A stretch of DNA of 54,323 bases from an uncultured Woeseiaceae bacterium (lineage in GTDB: Bacteria; Pseudomonadota; Gammaproteobacteria; Steroidobacterales; Woeseiaceae): positions 1 to 54,323 of the forward strand of contig CABYDR010000004.1 in NCBI GenBank assembly GCA_902517795.1, given 5' to 3'. Below the pieces are notes generated by a model. That model was not told where the DNA came from. It saw nothing but the letters and a program-made list of their open reading frames with translations, and did not search any database. Within the stretch, counting starts at the first letter, position 1, and each line of letters opens with the position of its first letter. Position numbers and translations under genes: made by a program. Below are positions 1 to 8,608 of this stretch, piece after piece.

Positions 1-1
1 A

Positions 2-559
2 GTAGAAGCCGGCTCAGGTTCAATGCAGGTCCCGCTTGATTCAATTGTAACCGCGGTCATGGAGTGGGGTATGGATGAGGGTATCGTTGCCGATGGGGCT
101 CTAGCGATGTCAGACTCGCAGAGGGCAGCCTTCTGGCGTTTGCGTGAAGAGCAACCAGAGGGGCAACGTCGACTTGGCACTCAGCTCAAGCATGATCTTT
201 CGGTTCCTCCTCACCGGCTCGACGAATTTTTAGATCGTGCGAATGATGAGTGCGATGAGATCCTTAAAGGGGTGACAGTCAATGCATTTGGTCATCTAGG
301 AGATGGTAATGTCCATTACAATCTTTCACCACCTACAGGGCGGCGAGATTTTTCGGGTCTAGGTAATGAATTTTCTATTAAATTAGGCAGATTGGCCACT
401 GTAATGGGAGGTAGCTTTGCCGCAGAACATGGGATCGGGCGAACGAAAGTTGAGCTAACAGATCTCCTGCGAGAGCCAGTAGAGCGGAATTTGATGGTTA
501 GCCTAAAGAAAGCGTTGGATGAAAATGATCAGCTCAATCCTGGTGTGCTGGTTTCATAA
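2..559 (+). CDS. FAD-linked oxidase C-terminal part (glycolate/D-lactate/2-hydroxyglutarate dehydrogenase family), 5' truncated
   Basis: The frame is open from base 2 (VEAGSGSMQV), so the ORF-track ATG at 23 is internal and the gene starts outside the window. The visible 185 residues match the C-terminal substrate/FAD domain of FAD-binding oxidases that oxidise 2-hydroxy acids. Characteristic segments are FGHLGDGNVHYNLSPP (metal/substrate histidines), AAEHGIGRTK and the end LNPGVLVS. The exact substrate cannot be told from this part. Base composition is near 50% G+C (31 of the first 60 bases, 30 of 181-240), clearly higher than the following gene (14 of 60 in 661-720). It therefore probably belongs to the chromosome bordering the polysaccharide locus and not to the locus itself. 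Confidence 0.85.
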   Translation, partial: VEAGSGSMQVPLDSIVTAVMEWGMDEGIVADGALAMSDSQRAAFWRLREEQPEGQRRLGTQLKHDLSVPPHRLDEFLDRANDECDEILKGVTVNAFGHLGDGNVHYNLSPPTGRRDFSGLGNEFSIKLGRLATVMGGSFAAEHGIGRTKVELTDLLREPVERNLMVSLKKALDENDQLNPGVLVS

Positions 560-645
560 TACTTATAACCTATGTGCTCAGCACCATAAATTGAAGCACT
601 TACATTCAATTGAAAAAAATTAACTCAAATTAGAAAAATTTAATT

Positions 646-2391
646 ATGGTCAAAAAACTCTGGCAACATTTAAGTAAAAAGCGCAGAACTCAATTATTAT
701 TATTATTAATTTTAATGCTTTTAGCATCTATCATGGAGGTCGTGAGTATTGGCGCTATAGTACCATTTTTAGGAGCGTTAACCTCGCCTGAAACAATATT
801 TAAACATGAACTTACTCAGCCAATAATTGAAATGTTGGAAATCACAGAGGCCAATCAACTACTTCTACCATTAACCGCCATCTTCGTAATTGCAGCACTC
901 ACCGCTGCTGCTGTTCGCTTGACTCTACTGTATTCTTTAACAAAATTTTCATACGCTGTCGGTGCTGATATTAGTATTGATGTATATAGACGAACTTTGT
1001 ATCAAGATTATTCGATTCATATATCACGTAATAGTAGTGAAATTATCAATGGCATCATTAACAAAACAAACATCGTTATAGGCGGGATTCTAGCACCAAC
1101 AATGACCTTTATTAGTTCAATGCTTATAATGGTCGGTATCATAACAACGGTGATCATTATTAACCCATTCGTTGCTTTAATTTCATTCTCTTTTGTTTCA
1201 TTCATTTATTTAATAATCACTTTGTTTGCCAGAAAATATTGGCAAAGAAATAGTGGTTTAATAGCAAAGAAATCAACACAAATGGTCAAATCCTTGCAAG
1301 AAGGTTTAGGTGGGGTTCGTGATGTCTTAATTGATGGCACGCAAGAATTTTATTGTGACCTCTACCGGAATGCTGACTTATCGTTGCGAAAAGCCAGTGC
1401 CAGTAATATCTTCATTGGACAGAGCCCGCGATATATGATGGAGGCAATTGGCATGGTTTTAATTGGAGTGCTGGCATACACATTAACACTTGAAGAAGGA
1501 GGGTTAGTGGCAGCTATACCCACTCTAGGAGCGTTAGCCATTGGAGCTCAAAAGTTACTTCCGACGATGCAGCAAGCATATGCGTCTATTAGTGCGATAA
1601 ATGGTTCAAAGGATTCTTTTAATGATGTGTTATTTTTACTCGATCAGCCGTTACCTCTAAAAGAGTACCGTGACTCCAACAAAAACTTTGTACCATTTAA
1701 GGAAAGCATTAGTTTTAAGAATGTAAGCTTTAGATATACAGACGACACACCTTGGATATTGAAAAATGTAAATTTAAGCTTTAAGCGCGGCGAGAAAATT
1801 GGAATAGTCGGAGTTACAGGTAGTGGTAAAAGCACATTGTTAGATATTTTAATGGGTCTTCTTGCCCCAACATCAGGAAAATTATTAATTGATGGTGTCG
1901 CAGTTGTAAAAGGAAATAGAGGAGCGTGGCAAGCACATATTTCTCATGTACCACAAAGTATTTATCTAGCGGATAGTACTATCCAAGAAAATATAGCCTT
2001 TGGTGTTTTGCCAGAGGAAGTTAAGGAATCTAGAGTTATCTTAGCCGCACAACTGGCAGAAATTGCAGAAACGATCAATAGTTTAAAGAATAAATACAAA
2101 GCTTTGGTTGGAGAGAGAGGTGTTCAACTTTCTGGTGGCCAAAGACAACGAGTTGGTATAGCTCGTGCGCTTTACAAGGACAGTGATCTTATTATTTTTG
2201 ACGAAGCCACAAGTGCGTTAGACAATCAAACAGAACAGAAAATAATGAAACAAATTGACCAAATGAATAAAAATCAGACAATGTTTTTCATAGCTCATAG
2301 ACTGACAACATTAAAACAATGTGACACTATACTTAGGGTAAATAAAGATTTTACAATTGATGAAATTCGTTATCAGGATCTGGAAATATAA
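646..2391 (+). CDS. ABC transporter, fused permease-ATPase (PglK/MsbA-type exporter, probable lipid-linked glycan flippase)
   Basis: A 581-residue half-transporter with an N-terminal six-helix permease (about residues 1-320) and a C-terminal ATPase. The ATPase shows Walker A GVTGSGKST, signature LSGGQRQR, Walker B LIIFDEATSALD and the switch histidine in IAHRLTTL. The start MVKKLWQHL followed by hydrophobic stretches and EVVSIGAIVPFLG is typical of exporters found in glycan loci. As there is no Wzx-type protein elsewhere in the window, this is the best candidate for translocating the lipid-linked sugar product across the inner membrane, energised by ATP. That role is inferred from family and position. 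It is monocistronic: a terminator follows and the pse operon starts 197 bases later. Confidence 0.88.
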   Translation: MVKKLWQHLSKKRRTQLLLLLILMLLASIMEVVSIGAIVPFLGALTSPETIFKHELTQPIIEMLEITEANQLLLPLTAIFVIAALTAAAVRLTLLYSLTKFSYAVGADISIDVYRRTLYQDYSIHISRNSSEIINGIINKTNIVIGGILAPTMTFISSMLIMVGIITTVIIINPFVALISFSFVSFIYLIITLFARKYWQRNSGLIAKKSTQMVKSLQEGLGGVRDVLIDGTQEFYCDLYRNADLSLRKASASNIFIGQSPRYMMEAIGMVLIGVLAYTLTLEEGGLVAAIPTLGALAIGAQKLLPTMQQAYASISAINGSKDSFNDVLFLLDQPLPLKEYRDSNKNFVPFKESISFKNVSFRYTDDTPWILKNVNLSFKRGEKIGIVGVTGSGKSTLLDILMGLLAPTSGKLLIDGVAVVKGNRGAWQAHISHVPQSIYLADSTIQENIAFGVLPEEVKESRVILAAQLAEIAETINSLKNKYKALVGERGVQLSGGQRQRVGIARALYKDSDLIIFDEATSALDNQTEQKIMKQIDQMNKNQTMFFIAHRLTTLKQCDTILRVNKDFTIDEIRYQDLEI

Positions 2392-2442
2392 GTATTTTTT
2401 GAATATAAAAAGCACTCTTTTACCAGTAATGTAATGAGTTAA

Positions 2443-2467
2443 ATCAAACAATCAGTTTGATTTTTTT
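2443..2467 (+). terminator. Rho-independent terminator after the ABC exporter
   Basis: A perfect 7-bp inverted repeat ATCAAAC / GTTTGAT with a 5-base loop AATCA runs directly into a run of T. It lies 52 bases after the exporter stop codon and separates that gene from the pse operon. Confidence 0.7.
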
Positions 2468-2588
2468 AGATATTAAGATGGTAAGTATGCTTGGTATTGC
2501 CTTGGCTTATTATCTTCGATGCTTCTCAACCAAAATCCTCCAATACTTAATATTAAATGACTTGTGACCAGAAAAGAGAAAAAATAAC

Positions 2589-3587
2589 ATGTTTAAAGAC
2601 TCAACAATACTAGTAACAGGTGGCACGGGCTCTCTTGGGCACGCATTCATACCTATGACTTTAGAAAAATATAATCCTAAAAAAATCATAGTTTTTTCTC
2701 GTGACGAAATGAAACAGTGGGAAATGGCAAAATTATTTAAAAATGATCCTAGGGTACGTTTTTTGATTGGTGATGTGCGAGATAAGGATCGGCTTTATCG
2801 AGCCTTACATAGTGTTGATTATGTTGTTCATGCTGCAGCCACTAAAATTGTTCCAACAGCAGAATATGATCCATTTGAATGTGTCAAAACTAACGTCTTT
2901 GGTGCAATGAATCTAATTGATGCTTGCATTGATAAGGGTGTTAAGAAGATTGTCGCTCTCTCCACTGACAAGGCTAGTAGTCCTGCCAATTTGTATGGTG
3001 CCACAAAGTTAACATCAGATAGATTGTTTGTCTCTGGTAATTCATATGCTGGTGAACATTCTACTGCATTTGCCGTTGTGCGCTATGGTAATGTAATGGG
3101 ATCTCGTGGTTCGGTGATTCCATATTTTATGTCAATTGTTCAAGATGGAATATTACCCATTACAGATAATAGAATGACTCGATTTATGATTTCATTAGAA
3201 CAAGGTGTAGAGTTGATCTGGCATGCTTTTGAAGATACGAAAGGCGGTGAGATATATGTTAAAAAAATTCCATCGATGAAAGTTACTGATATCGCTCTAG
3301 CAGTTAATAAAGAGGCTAGGCAAGAAGAAGTAGGGGTGCGACCTGGTGAGAAGCTACATGAGCAAATGATCGGTCTAGAGGATGCACCTTACACTTATGA
3401 ATACCCTGAATATTTCAAAATACTGCCGTCCATTCATGGGTGGCATAATGATGAGGAGAGAATAGGTTCTGGTATAAAAGTGGATCCAGACTTTACTTAT
3501 CGCTCCGATAAAAATCTAAAATGGATGAAAATATCCGAACTCCAGCAATGGATAGAACAAAATAAAAACAAAATAGGGCGGATCTAA
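2589..3587 (+). CDS. pseB: UDP-N-acetylglucosamine 4,6-dehydratase (inverting), PseB
   Basis: First step of pseudaminic acid synthesis: converts UDP-GlcNAc to UDP-2-acetamido-2,6-dideoxy-L-arabino-4-hexulose, NADP-dependent and cytosolic. The 332-residue length is normal for PseB. The Rossmann motif TGGTGSLG is at residues 10-17, VVHAAATKIVPTAEYDP follows the family pattern, and LSTDKASSPANLYGATKL carries the SDR catalytic region. pseC begins 2 bases after its stop, so this is the first gene of the pse operon. The start ATG follows a purine-rich AGAAAAGAGAAAA stretch. Assignment is strong by motif and by the pseC/F/G/I neighbours. Confidence 0.95.
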   Translation: MFKDSTILVTGGTGSLGHAFIPMTLEKYNPKKIIVFSRDEMKQWEMAKLFKNDPRVRFLIGDVRDKDRLYRALHSVDYVVHAAATKIVPTAEYDPFECVKTNVFGAMNLIDACIDKGVKKIVALSTDKASSPANLYGATKLTSDRLFVSGNSYAGEHSTAFAVVRYGNVMGSRGSVIPYFMSIVQDGILPITDNRMTRFMISLEQGVELIWHAFEDTKGGEIYVKKIPSMKVTDIALAVNKEARQEEVGVRPGEKLHEQMIGLEDAPYTYEYPEYFKILPSIHGWHNDEERIGSGIKVDPDFTYRSDKNLKWMKISELQQWIEQNKNKIGRI

Positions 3588-3589
3588 GA

Positions 3590-4747
3590 GTGATTCCATA
3601 TGGAAAGCAAGATATCAATCAAGCGGATATTGATTCGGTTGTTAATATATTAAAATCAGACTTTTTAACTCAAGGACCACAAATTCCCTTATTTGAAAAA
3701 AATGTTTCTGATTACTGTGGAGTAAGTACTGCAGTGGCAGTCAATAGCGCAACTTCTGCATTACACATTGCATGTTTAGCTCTAGGTCTAGGCAGGGATG
3801 ATTGGTTATGGACCAGTCCCAATACTTTTGTAGCCTCTGCTAATTGTGGTTTGTATTGTGGTGCTAACGTCGATTTTGTTGATATTGATCCTAAGACATA
3901 TAATCTATGTATTAAAGAATTAGAAAAGAAATTAATTCAGGCTAGGAAAGACAATAATCTCCCCAAGATTGTCATTCCTGTGCATTTTGCAGGACAATCT
4001 TGCAATATGGAAAAAATCAGCTCTTTGAGCAAAGAATATGGATTTAGGGTTATTGAAGACGCCTCTCATGCCATTGGAGGTAAATACCAAGGTAAATCTA
4101 TAGGGTGTTGTCAATATTCGGATATTACAGTTTTTAGCTTCCACCCAGTTAAAATCATCACCACAGCAGAAGGTGGATTAGCAACAACTAATGATGTCTC
4201 ACTAGCTGACAAAATGAAATCACTACGAAGTCATGGAATAACCCGTGATACAAGTCTGATGACATCAGTGTCTGAAGGGGACTGGTACTATCAACAGATA
4301 GACTTGGGATTTAATTATAGGATGACTGAACTGCAGGCAGCTCTTGGGCTATCGCAGATGAAACGTCTAGATGAATTTGTAGCTAGGCGCCACGAATGCA
4401 AGGAGTATTATGATGAATTGTTAGACGGTGTGTCCATAGTTACTCCATTTCAAAGCCCGGATTGTTACTCCGCGCTGCACCTATATCCAATTCTATTAGA
4501 TCAAGATCAAGTCAAAAAATCACGCCAGAAGGTATTTAAAGAGCTGAGAGCGGGTGCAATCGGTGTAAATGTGCATTACATTCCGGTCCACATGCAACCG
4601 TATTATAAAGATAGAGGTTTTAAAAAAGGTGATTTCCCAAAGTCTGAAAACTACTATAAAAGTGTAATTAGTATTCCGTTATTTCAGTCCTTAACAAAAG
4701 AGATGCAAGATGAGGTTGTTGGGACATTGAAGAGTATTTTAGAGTGA
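3590..4747 (+). CDS. pseC: UDP-4-amino-4,6-dideoxy-N-acetyl-beta-L-altrosamine transaminase, PseC
   Basis: PLP-dependent aminotransferase (DegT/DnrJ/EryC1 family) that aminates C4 of the PseB product using glutamate. It has 385 residues. The start MIPYGKQDINQADIDSV is a close match to PseC enzymes, and the PLP lysine is in FSFHPVKIITTAEGG. GFNYRMTELQAALG is the usual downstream motif. The start is GTG at 3590, two bases after the pseB stop. Its 3' end overlaps pseF by GTGA, so the two are translationally coupled. Confidence 0.95.
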   Translation: MIPYGKQDINQADIDSVVNILKSDFLTQGPQIPLFEKNVSDYCGVSTAVAVNSATSALHIACLALGLGRDDWLWTSPNTFVASANCGLYCGANVDFVDIDPKTYNLCIKELEKKLIQARKDNNLPKIVIPVHFAGQSCNMEKISSLSKEYGFRVIEDASHAIGGKYQGKSIGCCQYSDITVFSFHPVKIITTAEGGLATTNDVSLADKMKSLRSHGITRDTSLMTSVSEGDWYYQQIDLGFNYRMTELQAALGLSQMKRLDEFVARRHECKEYYDELLDGVSIVTPFQSPDCYSALHLYPILLDQDQVKKSRQKVFKELRAGAIGVNVHYIPVHMQPYYKDRGFKKGDFPKSENYYKSVISIPLFQSLTKEMQDEVVGTLKSILE

Positions 4748-5445
4748 GATTATGTGTTATTCCAGCGCGAGGAGGGAGCAAGCGAATACCTCGTAAAAAT
4801 ATCAAAGAATTTTTCGGGCAACCAATAATTTCATACTCAATCAAAGTTGCCATTGCTTCAAAATGTTTTGACAGGGTTATCGTGTCAACTGATGACGCCG
4901 AAATAGCTGAAGTTGCTAAATCGTTTGGTGCCGATATTCCTTTTATGCGTTCAAAGCAACTGTCTGATGATCATGTAGGAACAGGATCAGTTACTAAACA
5001 TGCAATAGAGTGGTTTGAATCGCAAGGACAGGCCGTATCAGACGTATGCTGTCTTTATGCAACAGCACCATTTGTTCAGGCTGACGCAATAAATGAAGCC
5101 TATCAGCAAATGACTCTAGAAAAAGCGGATTACTGTTTTACGGTGACAAACTTTGTATTCCCGATTCAAAGAGCAATTAAAATTACAGAGAACAATCGAA
5201 TCGATATGTTTTATCCCAGTAACTATGCTCACCGATCACAAGATCTAGAAGATGCTTGGCATGATGCTGGACAGTTTTACTGGGGTAAAGCCGAAGCTTT
5301 TAAGCAGCAAAAAATTATATTTTCAAAAGATTCGACTCCATATATCTTGCCATCGTATTTGGTTCAAGATATAGATACGCTTCAAGATTGGAAGCGCGCA
5401 GAATTAATGTATCAAGTTTTAAAGCGGGTTGGACAGATAGATTGA
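4744..5445 (+). CDS. pseF: Pseudaminic acid cytidylyltransferase, PseF
   Basis: Activates the finished nonulosonic acid with CTP to the CMP-sugar used by the glycosyltransferase. It has 233 residues. The N-terminal nucleotide-binding signature PARGGSKRIPRKNI is complete, and CCLYATAPF and DAGQFYWG are typical of the PseF branch of the acylneuraminate cytidylyltransferases. The start is GTG at 4744 overlapping the pseC stop by four bases. The stop TGA at 5443-5445 overlaps the proposed TTG start of pseG. A second, divergent member of this family is encoded at 18182. Confidence 0.93.
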   Translation: MRLCVIPARGGSKRIPRKNIKEFFGQPIISYSIKVAIASKCFDRVIVSTDDAEIAEVAKSFGADIPFMRSKQLSDDHVGTGSVTKHAIEWFESQGQAVSDVCCLYATAPFVQADAINEAYQQMTLEKADYCFTVTNFVFPIQRAIKITENNRIDMFYPSNYAHRSQDLEDAWHDAGQFYWGKAEAFKQQKIIFSKDSTPYILPSYLVQDIDTLQDWKRAELMYQVLKRVGQID

Positions 5446-6464
5446 ACATAGTTTTTCGAGTCGATTCATCGATCCAAATTGGATTAGGGCACTTAATGCG
5501 CTGTATCGCCTTTGCGGATGAGCTTAAACGAAAAGGCTGCACTGTGACATTTATATGTAGGGCATTGGAAGGCAATTTAATCGAATCGGTTGAGCACAAG
5601 GTAATTGTGTTAGAAAAAAATGACGATTTTCAATCAGATGATCTATATTTGAACTGGTTAGGTGCTTCACAGGGACAAGACGCAGAACAAACAATAAAAG
5701 TGATGCCTAAAATGACAGATTTATTAGTAGTGGACAGCTATGCGCTGGGTCAGTACTGGCATCAAAAGTTAAGGGCGCATACTAAGAAGATACTTGTAAT
5801 CGATGATTTAGCTGATAGACATTTTGATTGTGATATCCTGCTTAACCAAAACTTAGGCGTGGAAGAAAAAGTATATAAGGGAAGAGTACCAAGGGATTGC
5901 AAATTATTACTAGGCTGTAACTATGCCCTACTGCGGCCAGAATTCTCAGAAACAAGGGCCAAAGCATTGGAAAAAAGGCGCTACAACTCAGAAATAGAGA
6001 ATGTTCTTGTTAGTCTGGGAGGGTGTGATATTGATAATGTTACTTACGATATTCTGCAGCAACTAGATAGCAAATTTAATATTGTCGTCGTGCTAGGAAA
6101 AACATCGCCAAATATTAAAATGATTAAAGCTTACGCTAAAAATAAGAATATTGAGGTTATAGTCGATGCTAATAACATGTCAGAGTTGATGTTAAATGCT
6201 GATATAGCAATTGGTGCTGGTGGTTCAACTTCATGGGAAAGGTGTTGTTTGGGATTGCCAACATTATTATATGTTTTGGCGGATAACCAGAGAGATGCAG
6301 CGGAGCGGTTAGAGGATCTAGGAGCAGTTATCATCATTGATAACTTAAAGACGGCTTTGCAGTTAATAATAGAAAACTCTGACTACCAAAATATTATGTC
6401 AAAAAATGCGCAGTCCATCTGTGATGGTTTAGGTTGCAAAAGAGTAGGAAGCTATGTCGTCTAA
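5442..6464 (+). CDS. pseG: UDP-2,4-diacetamido-2,4,6-trideoxy-beta-L-altropyranose hydrolase, PseG
   Basis: Removes UDP from the altrose intermediate before condensation with PEP. It is a GT-B-fold hydrolase with the N-terminal loop GLGHLMRC and the C-terminal GAGGSTSWERCCLGLP segment characteristic of PseG. The ORF track starts at 5388, inside pseF. The family starts with a short strand then RxDxSxxIGxGH, which puts the start at TTG 5442 (NIVFRVDSS), overlapping the pseF stop. The resulting length of 340 residues is normal. It overlaps the next gene by 11 bases. Confidence 0.92.
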   Translation: MNIVFRVDSSIQIGLGHLMRCIAFADELKRKGCTVTFICRALEGNLIESVEHKVIVLEKNDDFQSDDLYLNWLGASQGQDAEQTIKVMPKMTDLLVVDSYALGQYWHQKLRAHTKKILVIDDLADRHFDCDILLNQNLGVEEKVYKGRVPRDCKLLLGCNYALLRPEFSETRAKALEKRRYNSEIENVLVSLGGCDIDNVTYDILQQLDSKFNIVVVLGKTSPNIKMIKAYAKNKNIEVIVDANNMSELMLNADIAIGAGGSTSWERCCLGLPTLLYVLADNQRDAAERLEDLGAVIIIDNLKTALQLIIENSDYQNIMSKNAQSICDGLGCKRVGSYVV

Positions 6465-7770
6465 GAAAGTTGTAGTAGTTGGTTCTGGCATCACAGGGAT
6501 TACTGCTGCTTATTTTGAAGCAAGGAAAGGTAATTCCGTTACTTTAATAGATTCTGATAAGAGAGCAGGTGGTCTACTAAAGAGTGATTTTTCTAATGGA
6601 CAGTATTTTGATTATGGAACGCACATATTCTCTGAAACAATTATTCCAAAGCTAAATGATTTCTTATTTTCAGACCTAGATTGTAATAATTGTGTTATCA
6701 CAGATAAAATTGAAACTTATTGCTATTTCAACGGTGAAATTAACTTCAAAAATGCCTGTGTTGACATAAATAGTTTGACTGAGCAGCTTTATTTAAAGGC
6801 GTGTCATGAGTTAATGACAGCAAGCGACAAAGCTGCTAATAATCTTGAATCGTTTTTCATAAATCGGTTTGGAAAGACAATTTATGAGGAGGTCTTTAAG
6901 AATGTTATTAAGAAATATTTTGGACTCGATGCACATCTACTTTCGGAGAAAATGGGGTATTTTTTTGATATGTCCAGGGTCATCGCCTTTGATGGTCCTG
7001 CTACGAAAGAGCTAACAAAAATTGATAAATTTAATCGAAAATTAGGTCACCACGTTAGAGAAAGCGGCGTAGCTAAATATTATCCTAAAGTCGGTGGCAT
7101 TGGCGCTATTGTTGATCTTTTGCTGAAAAAGGTAGATCGAGAAGGGGTTAATGTAAAGTTATCAACAAACATTCAAAAGGTAAAAGAAGAAAAAGGCAAA
7201 ATAATTTCGCTCCTAACAGAGGATGAAAAAATAAAAGTTGACAGACTTGTTTGGACATTACCCAGTAGTTTTCTGACGTATCTATCAGGGAATAAAAAAG
7301 GATTTCCGCCAAAATTTAGAAATACAGGTTTGTATGATTTTACTTATGAGCATCCTTTAAATTTGAAATCGGTATTCCTTAATGTTTATGATTCAAATCT
7401 ATATACGGGCAGGGTGACTTTATACCAAAACTTATCAAAAACAAATAACTATAGCTGTACAGTAGAAGTTTTAACTGATCATAATGTTAATTTGTCCAGA
7501 TTGATTGATACCATCCAAAAAGAATTAATAGAAATAGGTGTCGTAGATCAAAATAATCAATGTGTTTTCAAACAATTTCGTCCAATCAAAAGTGGCTTTC
7601 CAGTTTTAACTACAGAGTTCCTAGAGTCTCAAAGTGAATTGAGTAAATATTGTGAAAATTATTTCAAAAATGTATTGTTTGTTGGGCGTAATTCAGGTCA
7701 AGCGTTTTTTATGAACGATGTTTTGACTGATACTTTTGAAAAGGTTAAGGGAGAATCCAATGTTAAATGA
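6454..7770 (+). CDS. FAD/NAD(P)-dependent amine-oxidase-like oxidoreductase within the pse operon
   Basis: A 438-residue flavoprotein of the protoporphyrinogen-oxidase / UDP-galactopyranose-mutase-like group. The dinucleotide-binding loop GSGITGITAA is at residues 10-19, followed by an acidic strand end (IDSD), AGGLLKS and the motif FDYGTHIFSE. The C-terminal FAD-contacting segment LFVGRNSGQAFFMNDVL is present. The gene is translationally embedded between pseG (11-base overlap) and the PhyH gene (11-base overlap), so it is expressed with the pse genes and may act on a sugar intermediate or the finished glycan. The substrate is unknown; a mutase or desaturase role is as likely as an oxidase. 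Confidence 0.75.
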   Translation: MSSKKVVVVGSGITGITAAYFEARKGNSVTLIDSDKRAGGLLKSDFSNGQYFDYGTHIFSETIIPKLNDFLFSDLDCNNCVITDKIETYCYFNGEINFKNACVDINSLTEQLYLKACHELMTASDKAANNLESFFINRFGKTIYEEVFKNVIKKYFGLDAHLLSEKMGYFFDMSRVIAFDGPATKELTKIDKFNRKLGHHVRESGVAKYYPKVGGIGAIVDLLLKKVDREGVNVKLSTNIQKVKEEKGKIISLLTEDEKIKVDRLVWTLPSSFLTYLSGNKKGFPPKFRNTGLYDFTYEHPLNLKSVFLNVYDSNLYTGRVTLYQNLSKTNNYSCTVEVLTDHNVNLSRLIDTIQKELIEIGVVDQNNQCVFKQFRPIKSGFPVLTTEFLESQSELSKYCENYFKNVLFVGRNSGQAFFMNDVLTDTFEKVKGESNVK

Positions 7771-8605
7771 AGAACAGAAGTCATTTTATGAAGAAAGAGG
7801 CTATCTAATCGTCGATAATATTGTGTCTGAAAACGATTTGAAATTAATTAAAGTCGGCATTACCAATATGCTGGATGCGATTATAGTTAGAGCTAAGAAA
7901 GAATACCCAAAACATCAAAATATATTAAAAAATGCTGACAATATATCAAAAAAAATGAACATTCTTGAAACTGTTGATCATAAGTATGTCGCAGAGCTTC
8001 ACGATTGCATGTTAACTGCTAACAACCCTTATATTGCAAAAATCATTTCCTCAGAAAATATCTTAAATGTTATAAATAATTTGCTTGGAAAATCTTTTGA
8101 CAACCCTTTATTTACGACCTCATCCATGGGTATCTTTTCCATGCCCCAGAATACACAACATACAGTAATTCAATGGCATACAGATACATTTTACACATGC
8201 AAAGATGGGGAGTATGTGCACTTGTGGACACCAATTATTGAAGACTCCTCTGAAGATCTAGGTTCTCTTCATATATTGCCTGGTTCACATAAGGAACCAT
8301 TTACAGGTGAGATTAGAGATAACTCTAACTTGGAAAGTGATATACATAAATTTAGTATTTCAGATGAGTTTGTACAAAAATATGACGAAATTGTCGTTGA
8401 ATTAAAACAAGGACAAGGCTTGTTTTTTAACCAATATTTAGTTCACAGAGGCGGGATAAATGGAACTGAAAGAACAAGATTTAATTTAGTAACACTATAT
8501 CATTCAATGAGTAATCCTAAGTTCTCACCTTATTATTTACAGCATCCAAAATCACCAATTTCTAGCGATGAGTTCTTTGACGAAATGAAGCTGGGAAAAC
8601 ATTAA
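7760..8605 (+). CDS. Phytanoyl-CoA dioxygenase (PhyH) family Fe(II)/2-oxoglutarate-dependent oxygenase
   Basis: A double-stranded beta-helix oxygenase of 281 residues. The iron-binding facial triad can be read as HTD in QWHTDTF and the distal histidine in NQYLVHRGG, with the 2-oxoglutarate-binding arginine in ERTRFNLV. GSLHILPGSHKE is a hallmark of the PhyH family. I place the start at ATG 7760 rather than 7736 because it has a good ribosome-binding site (AAGGGAGAA) and the protein then starts with the usual NEEQKSFYEERGYLIVD. Members of this family in polysaccharide loci are thought to hydroxylate sugars or their substituents; the substrate here is unknown. Confidence 0.88.
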   Translation: MLNEEQKSFYEERGYLIVDNIVSENDLKLIKVGITNMLDAIIVRAKKEYPKHQNILKNADNISKKMNILETVDHKYVAELHDCMLTANNPYIAKIISSENILNVINNLLGKSFDNPLFTTSSMGIFSMPQNTQHTVIQWHTDTFYTCKDGEYVHLWTPIIEDSSEDLGSLHILPGSHKEPFTGEIRDNSNLESDIHKFSISDEFVQKYDEIVVELKQGQGLFFNQYLVHRGGINGTERTRFNLVTLYHSMSNPKFSPYYLQHPKSPISSDEFFDEMKLGKH

Positions 8606-8608
8606 ATC

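Noticed and set aside
2468-2588. Sigma-70 promoter and JUMPstart/ops element ahead of the pse operon
   Set aside because: A promoter must exist here, but no hexamer pair of convincing quality and no ops sequence (GGCGGTAG) could be read.
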